The notes below the pieces were generated by a model. It was not told the DNA's origin and did no database searches. It worked only from the letters and a program-made list of their open reading frames with translations. Below are positions 41,848 to 52,303 of a DNA stretch of 64,000 nucleotides, piece by piece (within the stretch, counting starts at the first letter, position 1; each line of letters starts with the position of its first letter). This DNA is from Polyangia bacterium (GTDB lineage Bacteria > Myxococcota_A > Polyangia > Nannocystales > Nannocystaceae): assembly GCA_030429545.1 (NCBI GenBank), contig JAUIFF010000001.1:1337599-1401598 (forward strand). Direction: 5' to 3'. A program made the position numbers and the translations under genes.

Positions 41848-43434
41848 TCAGTCGCTGGATTTGGGCTTGCCGAACAGCCGCGCCAGCTGGCTTGCACCAC
41901 CCTGGATGGCTGTTCGTTGCATGTACAGTTCGAGCCCGAGGCGGCCACCTAGCTCGGCACCGCACCCTGCCCTACCCGGACCGCCGTGCTGGGCCTGTGG
42001 GAACACGCAACCCGGGGCGAACGAGCCTCCTGCAGACTTTTCGTCGGCGACGACGAGCCGCCCGAGGTAGGGGCCGAGCTCGGCGACGGTGCCCGCCACA
42101 AACTTGCGGTCGTCGCTGTATACGGTGGTCACCAGACTCCCGCCGCCGTAGCCGATGATCTCGCGGGCCTGTGCGAGACTCCCGTCGTAGGGCAACAGCG
42201 TCGAAACCGGGCCAAACACTTCGGTTTGGTGAAACTGGGCATTGGGGTTGCGAGCGGCCTCGGGCGTGGCCCGCAGCAAAATCGGCTCGAGAAAGTAGCC
42301 CTTGCCATCTTCGACATCGATGAACTCACCGCGCTCGGGGTTGCCGCGGATGATCGGTGCGTCCTTGGCCAATTTTTTGAGACCTTCGCGGGCATCTTGC
42401 AGCTGGCGTTTGGTCGCCAGTGGGCCCATCCGTACACCTTTGGTGGCCGGGTTCCCTGTTTGATTGGCCTTTTCGTCGAGGCGCTCAACAAGTTCTTCTT
42501 GGACCTCGTCGAGGATCTTGCTCGGTACCAGGATCCGCCGGGTCGCCGTACACTTTTGGCCGGCCTTTTGCGTGATCTCGGTGACGCAGTCGCGAATGAA
42601 CAGGTCGAACAGTTCGCTGTCGGACTCGAGGTCGGGACCCGCCACCACGGCGTTGACACTGTCAGCCTCGATGTTGACGCGCACATTCTCGGCGACGACT
42701 TTTTGGTGCCCGCGGATAAGCGCACCTGTGTAGGCAGAGCCGGTAAAGGCAATGACATCCTGCGGACCGACGTGGTCGAGGAGGTCGCCGGCCGAACCCA
42801 TGAGCAGCGAAAAGGCCCCCTCGGGCAGGAGCTTGGCCTCGACAATCAGTTCGGCGATTCGATGGGCCAGCAGCGACGTGCTTGTACCCGGCTTCGACAG
42901 CACCGGCATGCCAGCTAACAGCGAAACCGCAGCCTTGCCAATCATGCCCCAGGCCGGGAAGTTAAACGCGTTGATGTGGATCGCTAGCCCGTGACGTGGC
43001 ACCAACACGTGCTGCGCCCGGATTTTACTTGTACGAACAAGTGCCGCGGGCTCGTCGAGCACAACCCAGGGTTTGTCGCCGAGGTCCCTGGCCAACCGCG
43101 CGTAGGTTGCAAGTACACCCGTTGCCCCATCGATATCGAACTTGGCGTCGCCACGGGTGGTCCCACCACTGGCGATCGAGACGGCAATGAGTTCCTCCCG
43201 GTGCTCATGCAGCAGGCCGGCCATTTGCTTCAAAATCGCCCCTCGCTCGCCAAAGCTGAGGGCGCGCAGGGCTGGGCCGCCAACATTTCGTGCATAGGCA
43301 ACTGCTTTGTCGAGGTCTGTCGCCCGCCCGACTTGGGCGAGCGGCTCCTCGGTCGCGGGGTTGTACAAGACGGTTGTGCGATCGGTGGAGCCGGGTTGCC
43401 AGGTGCCAGAGAGGAAGCTTGAAAGCGTGCGCAT
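41848..43434 (-). CDS. PaaZ/BoxD-type aldehyde dehydrogenase
   Basis: The 528-aa enzyme (ATG 43434, beginning MRTLSSFLSGTW) is an aldehyde dehydrogenase of the PaaZ type without the C-terminal hydratase domain. Signatures are the N-terminal LSGTWQPGS, HINAFNFPAWGMIGKAAVSL, the glutamate in VRVNIEADSVNAVV and the nucleophile in QKAGQKCTATRRI. Stand-alone forms act as semialdehyde dehydrogenases of aerobic benzoyl-CoA (BoxD) or phenylacetyl-CoA degradation. No other genes of those pathways are nearby, so the substrate cannot be fixed. Confidence 0.85.
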   Translation of the reverse strand: MRTLSSFLSGTWQPGSTDRTTVLYNPATEEPLAQVGRATDLDKAVAYARNVGGPALRALSFGERGAILKQMAGLLHEHREELIAVSIASGGTTRGDAKFDIDGATGVLATYARLARDLGDKPWVVLDEPAALVRTSKIRAQHVLVPRHGLAIHINAFNFPAWGMIGKAAVSLLAGMPVLSKPGTSTSLLAHRIAELIVEAKLLPEGAFSLLMGSAGDLLDHVGPQDVIAFTGSAYTGALIRGHQKVVAENVRVNIEADSVNAVVAGPDLESDSELFDLFIRDCVTEITQKAGQKCTATRRILVPSKILDEVQEELVERLDEKANQTGNPATKGVRMGPLATKRQLQDAREGLKKLAKDAPIIRGNPERGEFIDVEDGKGYFLEPILLRATPEAARNPNAQFHQTEVFGPVSTLLPYDGSLAQAREIIGYGGGSLVTTVYSDDRKFVAGTVAELGPYLGRLVVADEKSAGGSFAPGCVFPQAQHGGPGRAGCGAELGGRLGLELYMQRTAIQGGASQLARLFGKPKSSD

Positions 43435-43584
43435 GACTGGGCCAAAACCTACTACAGCTGGGTTTGACAGGTAGCAACGCAACAATCGTGACGACGTGAG
43501 CCGTCCCGCAAGACCTGCGGGGCAACGACACTGCGTATCATCTAAAGGGCTGGAAAACTCCTGCCCCGCAGCAGGATAGACAAC

Positions 43585-44115
43585 TCACGCGCCCGGGCAA
43601 ACGCTGCGAAACGTCAAGCTGATCCGCGGACCGGTTTCGGGCTCCCGGCGCACGCCGTGCTTCCACTGCCGCTGAACTGCAGGCGGCATGTACAACAGCG
43701 ACCCTCCCTCTAGCGGTTGGGCAAACGTCTGCTCGGGCTGGGCGAAGCTGCGAAACCACAAAGTTCGGCAGGCGCCCAGCGACACGATCGCCACACCGGT
43801 TTTTGGCGTGAGGCCCTCGAGACTATCGGCGTGAAACCCCATGCGTGAGCGGCCGTCGATGTAATAGTTGATTAGGCAATTATTTGGCCGAAACCCGATG
43901 TGTGGAGCAACGGTTTGGCAAATATCGGCGAGCGTGGGTAAAAACGGCTGCTCGCGGTAGGTCATCTCCGAATAGTTGTAGGGCCGACCAAACGAGGCGG
44001 TGTGCCGCGCCTGCATACGTTTATCCCACGCAACCCGGTGTATGAGCTCGCGCAGGACGTCCCGGTGGTTTGCCACCACATCGGGAATATAGGCGATTGC
44101 CGGTGTCGTCGACAT
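43585..44115 (-). CDS. alkB: AlkB-family 2-oxoglutarate/Fe(II) dioxygenase
   Basis: The 176-aa protein has the AlkB fold and all iron ligands: His95-x-Asp97 in MGFHADSL and His153 in WKHGVRRE, plus the 2-oxoglutarate arginines in RISLTFR (Arg164, Arg170). The nucleotide-recognition region NYSEMTYREQPFLP is typical of the family. AlkB enzymes remove alkyl groups from DNA or RNA bases. Sequence alone does not separate a repair enzyme from an RNA demethylase. It is an isolated single gene. Confidence 0.85.
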   Translation of the reverse strand: MSTTPAIAYIPDVVANHRDVLRELIHRVAWDKRMQARHTASFGRPYNYSEMTYREQPFLPTLADICQTVAPHIGFRPNNCLINYYIDGRSRMGFHADSLEGLTPKTGVAIVSLGACRTLWFRSFAQPEQTFAQPLEGGSLLYMPPAVQRQWKHGVRREPETGPRISLTFRSVCPGA

Positions 44116-44151
44116 CTCGCGGCGATTGTACGTAATGCCCCAATGGACAGG

Positions 44152-44946
44152 TCAGTTTTCGTTGCGCACGTGGGGTGGTACCTGCAGCAGCGATGGAATC
44201 ACCACCTTGACGTCGGTTTGCGTCAAAACGACCTGGACACTCGATCGCGAGGTCTCGCCGATCGCCCGCCGGATGAGTGGAAGCCCGCGGCCGAGTTGCT
44301 CGACCAATCCCAGGCTGCGTGCGATCGAGGCAATTAACGGATTGCGTGGCAGCGACACGCCACCGTGCTGCGCCTGTTCCTCGAGCAAGACCGCGGCCGA
44401 CATCCCGCCCGGATTCCAAATTTCGATGCGACCGTCAAACATCCGCACGGCGATCTTTCCGGGGATCCGCAGGTCGCGGTGCACAAGTGCATTGGCGATC
44501 GCTTCACGCACCGCAACTTCGGCATATTCGCCCGTAGACTGCGATGGCTGCAGGGCATCCGGGACCTGTTGGGTATGCTCGCGGACAAACTCCAGCGCCT
44601 GGCGATGTAGCGCCGCAAGCCCACCTTCGAGGTCGGCGCGCGCGAGGATTGGGTCGGTGAGTACGCGGCCGTCCACGCGGACAGCCGTCACCCCCCAGTC
44701 GGGTCGCAACAGCTGGGAAAACCGGCCAAACAGGTACAGCCCTGCAATTGTCGGTGTGATCCGTGAGCCGGACTGGGCCACCAGGCCGAAGCGCAACGAC
44801 AGGTGCTCGACCGATGTGTTGTCAACCATATTTGGTGTGCGTCGTCGAAACAGTTCGCGCAGGGCCTCGTGGTCGAGGTCGTCAAATGTTGTTCCAGGAA
44901 CTGGGCTGCGTTCGTAGCCGATCGGAGCGGGAGCTATCATCGTCAT
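44152..44946 (-). CDS. GHKL ATP-binding protein (RecG-like COG2865 type) lacking its N-terminal AlbA_2 domain
   Basis: The 264-aa protein starts at ATG 44946; the frame is open further upstream, but that part overlaps the divergent barrel gene and has no homology-like sequence. The centre carries the HATPase_c_4 N-box EVAVREAIANALVHRDL and the following RIEIWNPGGM loop. A linker-like LDHEALRELFRRRTPNMV at the N-terminus normally follows an AlbA_2 DNA-binding domain in this family. Here that domain is absent. Relatives are putative transcriptional regulators, often in defence islands. The role here is unknown. Confidence 0.75.
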   Translation of the reverse strand: MTMIAPAPIGYERSPVPGTTFDDLDHEALRELFRRRTPNMVDNTSVEHLSLRFGLVAQSGSRITPTIAGLYLFGRFSQLLRPDWGVTAVRVDGRVLTDPILARADLEGGLAALHRQALEFVREHTQQVPDALQPSQSTGEYAEVAVREAIANALVHRDLRIPGKIAVRMFDGRIEIWNPGGMSAAVLLEEQAQHGGVSLPRNPLIASIARSLGLVEQLGRGLPLIRRAIGETSRSSVQVVLTQTDVKVVIPSLLQVPPHVRNEN

Positions 44947-45097
44947 GTCTTCGTTTCGCCTGGCCGTGCTGGCAACCCGCACAGACTCAGCGCGGGAGCA
45001 AGGGTACACCACGGGTCGTACATCTGGTTTTGTCACAGAAATTATCCACCAGCTCCCCACGCCGGGTGAGCCGGCGGGCTGATACGATGATCGGGCG

Positions 45098-46753
45098 ATG
45101 GCTCGCAGGCCACCATTGGGACCGACAAAGGCGTGGCAGACCACGTCCGGATCGGCATTGACTTGCCCGCCACAACTGGGCCGATGGGAGCGTGCGGGTG
45201 CGCCCAAACAACATGCTGTTACAAGTATTTTAGCAGGACGTTGGTCGTTCCCGTGGATGGTAGCAGCGGCATTGACAACGGCCATAAGCGTGCCCACGAG
45301 CGCCCGGGCGGACAACAGTGATTCGCTGTTTTTGGGCAACGAGGCAGCCCTCACAGCCGGTGCAGTGACGGCTTCGATCGGCGATGGCAGTGCTGCTTGG
45401 TACAACCCCGGGGGCCTGGCAAAGATCGAGCGCACAAGCCTCGACCTTGCGATCAACGCCTACGGACTGCGGGTGCGCAACATCCCGGGCGGGCACGTCA
45501 TCAAGCACCCCGATCGCACAATCCCGCTCACGATGAGCGACCTAGAGCTGTATGTTGTTCCGACCGCGGTTGTCTACGGCCGTCGGTTTCGCCCGGGGTT
45601 GGTCGGGGCCGTCACCGTGTTTGTCACCGACCAACGCGAGTACGACTTACAAACTGAACTTCGGGACACAGAGGCACCGATTGCCAACGACGGCGAGTTG
45701 TGGAGTAGCGATCAAACCATGCGCGTGGGCGTGAGTGTTTCGCAGTACATGATCGGGCCGTCGATCGGCTACGCCGTCAACGACAAGTTTCGCTTTGGTG
45801 CCTCGCTGTTTTTTATTTACCGCTCCGTCACCCGCAACCTTCAGCTGTGGACGCACAGCTCACAGCTCGAACAGGACCAGATGGGGCAGATAAACGGCGA
45901 CTTAGTTGAGCAGCTCAACGAGAGCAACCTCGACCGCCGGTTTGGTACCCAGCTCACCCTCGGCTTTCAGTACAACCCCACGCCGCGACTCGACCTTGGT
46001 CTGACCCTGCGTAGTCCCTCGTTTTTGTTTGTGCAATACGCCTACCGCACCCGGACCGAGTCCTCGAGCAAGACCTACCCGGGCGTCGATCCGGAGGTTC
46101 GCACGAACTTTCCTGAGTTCGACAACGGGGTCAATGCCAAGTTCGATTTGCTGTCCAATCTTCGTGTACATGCAGGTGTTGCCTACAACTGGGACAAGGC
46201 CAGCTTGCAGGCTGACTTCAACCTGCGGCCACGCAACCCCAAGAGCTTTCCCAACCAGCAATTTGTCCGTAGTGTGCTCAACATCCATGTCGGCTCACGG
46301 TTTCAGGTCGGCAAGTACGTCACCATGGGTACGGGTCTCTACACCGATTTTTCGGCGGCCGGTCCCGGTCCGTTCGTCGAAGATGTCGACTTCTACGGGC
46401 TGACGTTGGGTATGCGGATCGAACGACGACTGCTGCGTCGAATCATGATGGGACCCAAGGAGTGGAAGCAGCTCTCGGCTGAAGAAAAGCGCCGTCGTCA
46501 GGGAAAAAACCCCAAGCGGCGCGATCCTGGCGAGGATGCCTATACCAAAAAAGTCTCGTTTGCCACGACAATCGCCCTGCGCTACGGGCTCGGCTACGGC
46601 CAGGCTGCAGTGACCAATTATGAGTATGGGCGGGCGATCAACTCCATCCCGCAGGAGGACCGCCTGTCGGAGCTATTACCGGTCTACAGCAGCACGACCT
46701 CGGTGTTTAGCCACGATATGAGCATCTATCTCGGTTCGCAGATCAAGTTTTAG
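45098..46753 (+). CDS. FadL/OMPP1-like outer-membrane transport protein
   Basis: The frame from 45098 gives 551 aa. The signal peptide is best read around WMVAAALTTAISVPTSARA, so translation may really start at 45257 (498 aa). The mature start NSDSLFLGNEAALTAGAVTA, then GDGSAAWYNPGGLAKIERTS, is the N-terminal hatch signature of FadL/OmpP1 long-chain fatty acid transporters. The remainder is a barrel with long loops, ending in an aromatic strand (MSIYLGSQIKF). A short basic cytosol-like insert (EKRRRQGKNPKRRDP) lies near residue 460 and is unusual. The transported hydrophobic ligand is unknown. Confidence 0.8.
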   Translation: MARRPPLGPTKAWQTTSGSALTCPPQLGRWERAGAPKQHAVTSILAGRWSFPWMVAAALTTAISVPTSARADNSDSLFLGNEAALTAGAVTASIGDGSAAWYNPGGLAKIERTSLDLAINAYGLRVRNIPGGHVIKHPDRTIPLTMSDLELYVVPTAVVYGRRFRPGLVGAVTVFVTDQREYDLQTELRDTEAPIANDGELWSSDQTMRVGVSVSQYMIGPSIGYAVNDKFRFGASLFFIYRSVTRNLQLWTHSSQLEQDQMGQINGDLVEQLNESNLDRRFGTQLTLGFQYNPTPRLDLGLTLRSPSFLFVQYAYRTRTESSSKTYPGVDPEVRTNFPEFDNGVNAKFDLLSNLRVHAGVAYNWDKASLQADFNLRPRNPKSFPNQQFVRSVLNIHVGSRFQVGKYVTMGTGLYTDFSAAGPGPFVEDVDFYGLTLGMRIERRLLRRIMMGPKEWKQLSAEEKRRRQGKNPKRRDPGEDAYTKKVSFATTIALRYGLGYGQAAVTNYEYGRAINSIPQEDRLSELLPVYSSTTSVFSHDMSIYLGSQIKF

Positions 46754-46852
46754 TGTAGGTACATTGAGCGCGGGGGGAGATCTGGCCCCAACCGCACACA
46801 ATACCTCGCCAGAAGGATTTGCATTCCCGCTGATTCCCGGCACAATCCGGGG

Positions 46853-47389
46853 GTGCGACTCGGTCTCTTGTTGTTTGTCGTTTGCCTAGGTGGCTGTGCC
46901 AACAACCATTCCGCCGTGTACCCGCGTGCGGTTGCCGGTGGCACCCCTTCGACCTGTCCAACCTCGCGGTTTCCCGCGCTGGGCGAGTCGATGAATCCGG
47001 ATGCAGCTCGTTGCTCGTACAACGATGCTCTCGGTGCGAGCGTGTTGCGACTGACTGGCAAGGTTCTCGCCGAGGGTGAACCGGGTCATCCGGGGCGCGG
47101 ACTCGATAACATTTTGGTTACCGTGCACGTGCTTGATGGGCCTGTTCGCCTGGCATCACCCGGCAAGATCGTGGCCCACGCACGCACAACACCGCAGGGT
47201 GACTACAGCCTGTCCGCTCCACTCAAACCCGGCGACTATCTGCTACTCGCTAAGGACCAAGCCTCCGATACCCTACTCGGATACCGCCAACTAACGGTCG
47301 GCCAAGACGCAATCGGTACGCTTTCGAGCATCGACATCATTGTTCCACTCGACGAGAGGCTCAAAAATGCTACCGGACCAATGCCATAG
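46853..47389 (+). CDS. Lipoprotein with carboxypeptidase-regulatory-like domain
   Basis: The 178-aa product starts at GTG and has a lipobox CLGGC (cysteine at residue 15). The mature part has a beta-sandwich of the carboxypeptidase regulatory type: LTGKVLAEGEPGHPGRGLDN, TTPQGDYSLSAPLKPGDYLL and a final VGQDAIGTLSSIDIIVPL. Such domains are surface-exposed and structural. It lies between the FadL-like and aconitase-family genes on the same strand. Confidence 0.75.
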   Translation: MRLGLLLFVVCLGGCANNHSAVYPRAVAGGTPSTCPTSRFPALGESMNPDAARCSYNDALGASVLRLTGKVLAEGEPGHPGRGLDNILVTVHVLDGPVRLASPGKIVAHARTTPQGDYSLSAPLKPGDYLLLAKDQASDTLLGYRQLTVGQDAIGTLSSIDIIVPLDERLKNATGPMP

Positions 47390-47458
47390 ATGTGAGCATT
47401 TTGTGCTTGAAATATGACCATCTTGTAGTCATTAGGTCCCGGTGCTATCCCAGGGTTA

Positions 47459-49405
47459 ATGAAGCTCAACGGTCGAATTCTGTGGCTCTCTGACGATCCT
47501 TCCCAAATCGCCGAACAACTTTCCGGCACCGATCTCAACCTCGGCCACGACGCGCCCCTGCACTTCGCGGTCAACACCGACGCGATGATCAGTGGGGCCG
47601 CTTGCACACTCGGCTACACCGGGGAAATTCTCGGCCCGTACTTCCTCGAGAACTTCAAAGAAACTGTCCAAAAAGACAGTGTCCGTACGGGCAACTTTCA
47701 GGTGGTTGTCGGCGGAGATGCCTATGGTTCGGGGTCGAGTCGCGAGGTTGCGGTTGTCGCTCACCAGGGGGCGGGTATCGAGCTTGTGGTGGCGCGGTCG
47801 TTCCAACGGATCTTCCAGGAAAATATGGTCTACAGCGGGCTGCCGTTTACAACCGACTTTCGCGTTGTCGACCGCCTGCAACGCGGTGAGGATGTCGACT
47901 TAGGTGTACTTGCAAAGGAGTTGCCCCCGTTTTTCCGCGCGGTTGCGGAAAACGGTGGATTGCTGCGCTACGGCACCAAGCTCCTAGCCGGCGAAATCTC
48001 CCCGAGCTACGCGACGGATGTCGCCGGCCGGCCGATGAACTGTGTTGAAAAAATTATTGCCGCACGCACCTGGAAGGGTAACGAAGTCGATACCGGGATC
48101 GCAGCGGTCAAGCCCGGCGACCAGGTGCTTTGTGAGGCTGGCTTTCGCGGCATGCACGAATACACAGGTGGCATGGTGATGGCGCTGTATGCCCAGGAGT
48201 GGAACAAGGCCCCGGTGAAAAACCCCGAGCTCGTCGCGGCATTCGAGGATCACTTTGTTTTGATCAACAGCGATACGGTCCCGCTGCGGGTCAAAAACCA
48301 ACGCCTCAAGCCCGCCCGGCGGTTGCGTGACGAAATGGTCGAGGTTTGCGAGCGCAACGGTATTCGGCTTCACGGCCCCGGTCGTGCATTGCAAGAAGGC
48401 GTTTGCCATCGCATTGTCGTCGAGGAATACGCCGAGCCAGGGACAATTATCGTCCTCACCGACTCGCACACGCCGACGGCCGGGGTGCTCAACGCATTCG
48501 CATTTGGAGTGGGTTCGACGGCAATGTCGTTTGCCCTGCGGACCGGGCTTATCCCGGTAACGGTGCCCAAAACCATTCGCGTGGTGGTCGAGGGTGATGC
48601 CCGCGGGGTGATTTCGCCGAAGGATCTCATTCTCCACCTGATTGGCGACCCCTACTTCCGTGAGGAACACTGGCGCGAGTCTCCAACCGATACCGCGGTG
48701 ATCCAGCTTGGCGGGCCAGGCCTCGACCAGTGGAATGTCGACGAGCTCAGTGTACTGACAAATATGACAGTCGAGGGTGGATTGATGACCGGGATTGTCG
48801 AACCCTGCGCGCCGATTCGTGAGTTTCTCAAGGAGCGCCGCGGCGACGGCAAGGATTTTGACGCGATGATGGTCGAGCCCGACCCGGGTGCCGAGTACGT
48901 CCGGACCATCCGGGTCAACCTTTCGGAGGTCCCGTTGACGGTTGCCACCCCCGGTGATTCGCGCAATCGCAAGCCGCTCGGAGAGGTCTCGGACATCGAT
49001 ATTCACAACGTGGTGATCGCTTCGTGTACCGGCGGGTCGTTGGCCGATTTACGTGCAGCTGCACAGGTCCTGCGCGGGCGGACGATCAAACAGGGCGTGC
49101 GCGTCACCGTGACGCCGTCGAGTGCCGAGGTGAGCAAGGCCGCCGACAAGGAAGGGCTGCTCGACCTGTTTCGCGAGTTGGGCGCGGTTGTGTCGGCGCC
49201 AGGTTGCGGGTCGTGCATTGGCAACGGGCCCGGTATCCCACTTGAGGGCGAAACCACTGCAAGTACAACAAACCGTAACTTCGACCGGCGTATGGGCGCA
49301 CCTGGGCCAGTCTATCTGGTTTCGCCGGCAGTCGCGGCTGCCTCGGCTGTAACAGGCAAACTCACCGACCCTCGCACCCTAGAGGTTGTTTCGGCAGCTA
49401 GCTAA
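47459..49405 (+). CDS. Aconitase-family dehydratase with swivel domain at the N-terminus
   Basis: The 648-aa protein joins both parts of an aconitase/isopropylmalate-type dehydratase in reversed order. Residues about 1-170 form the small, LeuD-like swivel domain (GGDAYGSGSSREVAVVAHQG, then VVARSFQRIFQENMVYSGLP). Residues about 185-648 form the large, LeuC-like domain with three cluster cysteines (Cys523 in ASCTGG, Cys583 and Cys586 in PGCGSCIGN) and DSHTPTAGVLNAFAFGVGST. Usual fused aconitases have the swivel at the C-terminus. Substrate is undetermined: aconitate, homoaconitate or isopropylmalate types are all possible. An AGGG ribosome-binding sequence precedes ATG 47459. Confidence 0.85.
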   Translation: MKLNGRILWLSDDPSQIAEQLSGTDLNLGHDAPLHFAVNTDAMISGAACTLGYTGEILGPYFLENFKETVQKDSVRTGNFQVVVGGDAYGSGSSREVAVVAHQGAGIELVVARSFQRIFQENMVYSGLPFTTDFRVVDRLQRGEDVDLGVLAKELPPFFRAVAENGGLLRYGTKLLAGEISPSYATDVAGRPMNCVEKIIAARTWKGNEVDTGIAAVKPGDQVLCEAGFRGMHEYTGGMVMALYAQEWNKAPVKNPELVAAFEDHFVLINSDTVPLRVKNQRLKPARRLRDEMVEVCERNGIRLHGPGRALQEGVCHRIVVEEYAEPGTIIVLTDSHTPTAGVLNAFAFGVGSTAMSFALRTGLIPVTVPKTIRVVVEGDARGVISPKDLILHLIGDPYFREEHWRESPTDTAVIQLGGPGLDQWNVDELSVLTNMTVEGGLMTGIVEPCAPIREFLKERRGDGKDFDAMMVEPDPGAEYVRTIRVNLSEVPLTVATPGDSRNRKPLGEVSDIDIHNVVIASCTGGSLADLRAAAQVLRGRTIKQGVRVTVTPSSAEVSKAADKEGLLDLFRELGAVVSAPGCGSCIGNGPGIPLEGETTASTTNRNFDRRMGAPGPVYLVSPAVAAASAVTGKLTDPRTLEVVSAAS

Positions 49406-49423
49406 CCGCCGAGGGGTCACGAC

Positions 49424-49450
49424 AAGCCGCCTGTCTTCGGACGGCGGCTT
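49424..49450 (+). terminator. Hairpin after the aconitase-family gene
   Basis: AAGCCGCC (49424-49431) and GGCGGCTT (49443-49450) form a perfect 8-bp stem with an 11-nt loop. The following TGTTG is only partly T-rich. Confidence 0.55.
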
Positions 49451-49625
49451 TGTTGTACGAGCAAGTTGATTTGATCGCCCTACGGCTTGTCGCCTACCCG
49501 GGTTTTTCCGTCGACCCACGTATTTGGTTTAGCTGCCTACCGACGGCTTGGTACCGCCACATCACCTCAGCGACCGACTTGCGGGACTTCACCTCCCAGT
49601 CGACGCCCATGTTAGGCGCATCAAT

Positions 49626-49650
49626 GAAAAACCCGGCCAATGGCCGGGTT
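49626..49650 (-). terminator. Intrinsic terminator of cysDN
   Basis: AACCCGGCC (49630-49638) and GGCCGGGTT (49642-49650) are perfect 9-bp arms with a 3-nt loop. On the minus strand the hairpin continues into TTTTTC, 25 nt after the cysN stop. Confidence 0.85.
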
Positions 49651-49674
49651 CGTAGCTCGACTCGCTTTCGAGTT

Positions 49675-51312
49675 TTATACTCGCAGTCGACCCGCAGTAG
49701 CGAGCCGGTCGATGATTTGCTGAACACGAATATCGCGACGGGCCTCGCCGACTGTAAACTGCACAGCCGTTGTACCTGCAACTTCTTTGAGGTTGCCCAC
49801 GGTCAAGACAATTACGCCAGCTTCGAGTAGAGCCTCGATGACCGGTTCATCGTCGTTGCGGGCAAAAAACGCGTGGTGACCAGTCTCGACAAGCGCTCGC
49901 TCGAGGTCGCTGACGAGGGCATCTGCACCGTTTCCATCGATCGCCACCAGGCAGGCGCGGTGGCCAAAATGGTTGGCACGAATCGCTTCGAGCGAGTTCT
50001 CCTCGGCCTCGGCCCGGTGGGTCGCACCAAACTGCACAACTTCGCTCACGATGCCTCCGCCCGCGATGTCAAAGCCGTCGACAATGACAAAGCGGCCGGT
50101 GGTTTCGTTTTCGCTTGCACAATCAAGTGCGATCGGCCGGCGCAACCGCAGGTCTAAATCGGCGACGTCGTGGCGGCCAACTGCTTTGCCCTCGGTGGTC
50201 GCATCCAAGTCGCTGGCGTCGAGCACCCGGTGAATTCGATCGATCGAAACATCGACCTGGGCCGTCGCTAGTTTGAGTTTGTAGTTGCGTCCGCGCTCCA
50301 TGGCCCGGCGCCCGAGCCAAAACAGTTTGACCCGAATGACCCGGGCAACTGACGGCGGGCGTTCTGCGTGGCTCATAATTTCGCCGCGGCCGACAAACAA
50401 CTGCTCGCGCAACGTCAGCCCAGTGGAACGCCCGGCGATGGCCGTGGTTGGCTCTTCGGGCAGGTTAAAGCCTTCGATCCGCTGGATCACCGAGCGCTTG
50501 CCCGAGGGCAAAAACAGCACTTCGTCGCCAACATGGAATTGACCAGACTCGACCCGACCCGCAAGGATGCGTTTGTCGTCGCCGGTGTGGCCCCACTTGT
50601 AGACATCTTGGACCGGCATGCGCAACGGCCTGCCCTCGGGCGCTGGGGCTTTGGTAAAGCGGTCCATCGCATCGAGCACACAGGGCCCGTCGTACCAGGG
50701 CATTTCCTCGGAACCGGCCTCGGAAATGAGTTCGCCTTCACGGGCGCTTACCGGAATGAAACACGCCGGGGTGACCCCAACTTCGCCGAGGAAATTGCGG
50801 TACTCCTCAACGATTTGCTCGTAGACCTCGCGGCGGTAGTCGACCAAATCCATCTTGTTGACGACCACGACAACCTGCGAAATACCGAGCATCGCCAACA
50901 GGTAGCCGTGGCGGCGGCTGTTCTCCTGCACGCCCTCTCCCGCGTCGATCAGCAAAATAGCCGATTCGGCCCGGGCTGCCCCGGTGACCATGTTTTTGAG
51001 GAACTCGATATGTCCGGGCGCGTCGATAATGATGTAGTCGCGCTGGGCGGTGCGAAAGAATACCCGCGCGGCATCGATGGTGATGCCCTGGTCCTGCTCG
51101 GCTTCGAGAGCGTCGAGCAAGAATGCATATTCAAATGCTTTGCCAGAGCGTTCGCAGGTGCTCCTGACCTTTTCGAGCTTGCCCTCGGGCAGGGTTTGGG
51201 TATCGGCGAGCAGCCGCCCAACCAGGGTTGACTTGCCATGATCGACATGGCCGACGATGACGATGTGCATCGTCTCGCGCAACTCGTCAACGATCTGTGT
51301 AGCTGCATCCAT
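49675..51312 (-). CDS. cysN: Sulfate adenylyltransferase subunit 1 with vestigial APS-kinase-like tail
   Basis: The start is ATG 51312 (545 aa), 2 nt after cysD. The GTPase motifs are intact: GHVDHGKS (21-28), DAPGH near residue 100 and NKMD near 155. EF-Tu-like beta-barrel domains follow. With CysD it drives ATP sulfurylase activity by GTP hydrolysis. Residues about 440-545 begin [20 protein letters not shown], a position where CysNC fusions carry APS kinase. Here the P-loop GLSGxGKST is replaced by IDGNGADAL, so the tail looks like a dead APS-kinase domain. APS must therefore be used directly or by a separate kinase. Confidence 0.9.
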   Translation of the reverse strand: MDAATQIVDELRETMHIVIVGHVDHGKSTLVGRLLADTQTLPEGKLEKVRSTCERSGKAFEYAFLLDALEAEQDQGITIDAARVFFRTAQRDYIIIDAPGHIEFLKNMVTGAARAESAILLIDAGEGVQENSRRHGYLLAMLGISQVVVVVNKMDLVDYRREVYEQIVEEYRNFLGEVGVTPACFIPVSAREGELISEAGSEEMPWYDGPCVLDAMDRFTKAPAPEGRPLRMPVQDVYKWGHTGDDKRILAGRVESGQFHVGDEVLFLPSGKRSVIQRIEGFNLPEEPTTAIAGRSTGLTLREQLFVGRGEIMSHAERPPSVARVIRVKLFWLGRRAMERGRNYKLKLATAQVDVSIDRIHRVLDASDLDATTEGKAVGRHDVADLDLRLRRPIALDCASENETTGRFVIVDGFDIAGGGIVSEVVQFGATHRAEAEENSLEAIRANHFGHRACLVAIDGNGADALVSDLERALVETGHHAFFARNDDEPVIEALLEAGVIVLTVGNLKEVAGTTAVQFTVGEARRDIRVQQIIDRLATAGRLRV

Positions 51313-51314
51313 TC

Positions 51315-52175
<861 letters not shown>

Positions 52176-52272
52176 ATTTTCTCTCTTGCTGCCGTGTTTA
52201 TTTAAGGCGTTGGTGCCGCGGTTCCGGTTTGAAGAAAATAGCGTTTCTAAGGATTAGGTAGCACATTTTTGA

Positions 52273-52288
52273 GGTCTCTGACGAGACC
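52273..52288. promoter_or_regulatory. Small hairpin in the cysD leader
   Basis: GGTCTC (52273-52278) and GAGACC (52283-52288) flank TGAC. On the minus strand it lies about 100 nt before the cysD start, between the possible attenuator and the gene. It could be an operator or an mRNA stem. Confidence 0.3.
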
Positions 52289-52303
52289 GAGCTCACTCAT
52301 TGT

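Noticed and set aside
44947-45456. N-terminal extension of the GHKL ATPase frame
   Set aside because: The first 170 residues overlap the divergent barrel gene and lack domain-like sequence; ATG 44946 is a better start.
47984-49006. 340-aa minus-strand frame opposite the aconitase-family gene
   Set aside because: Antisense shadow caused by high GC third positions; the sense gene has cluster cysteines and swivel motifs.
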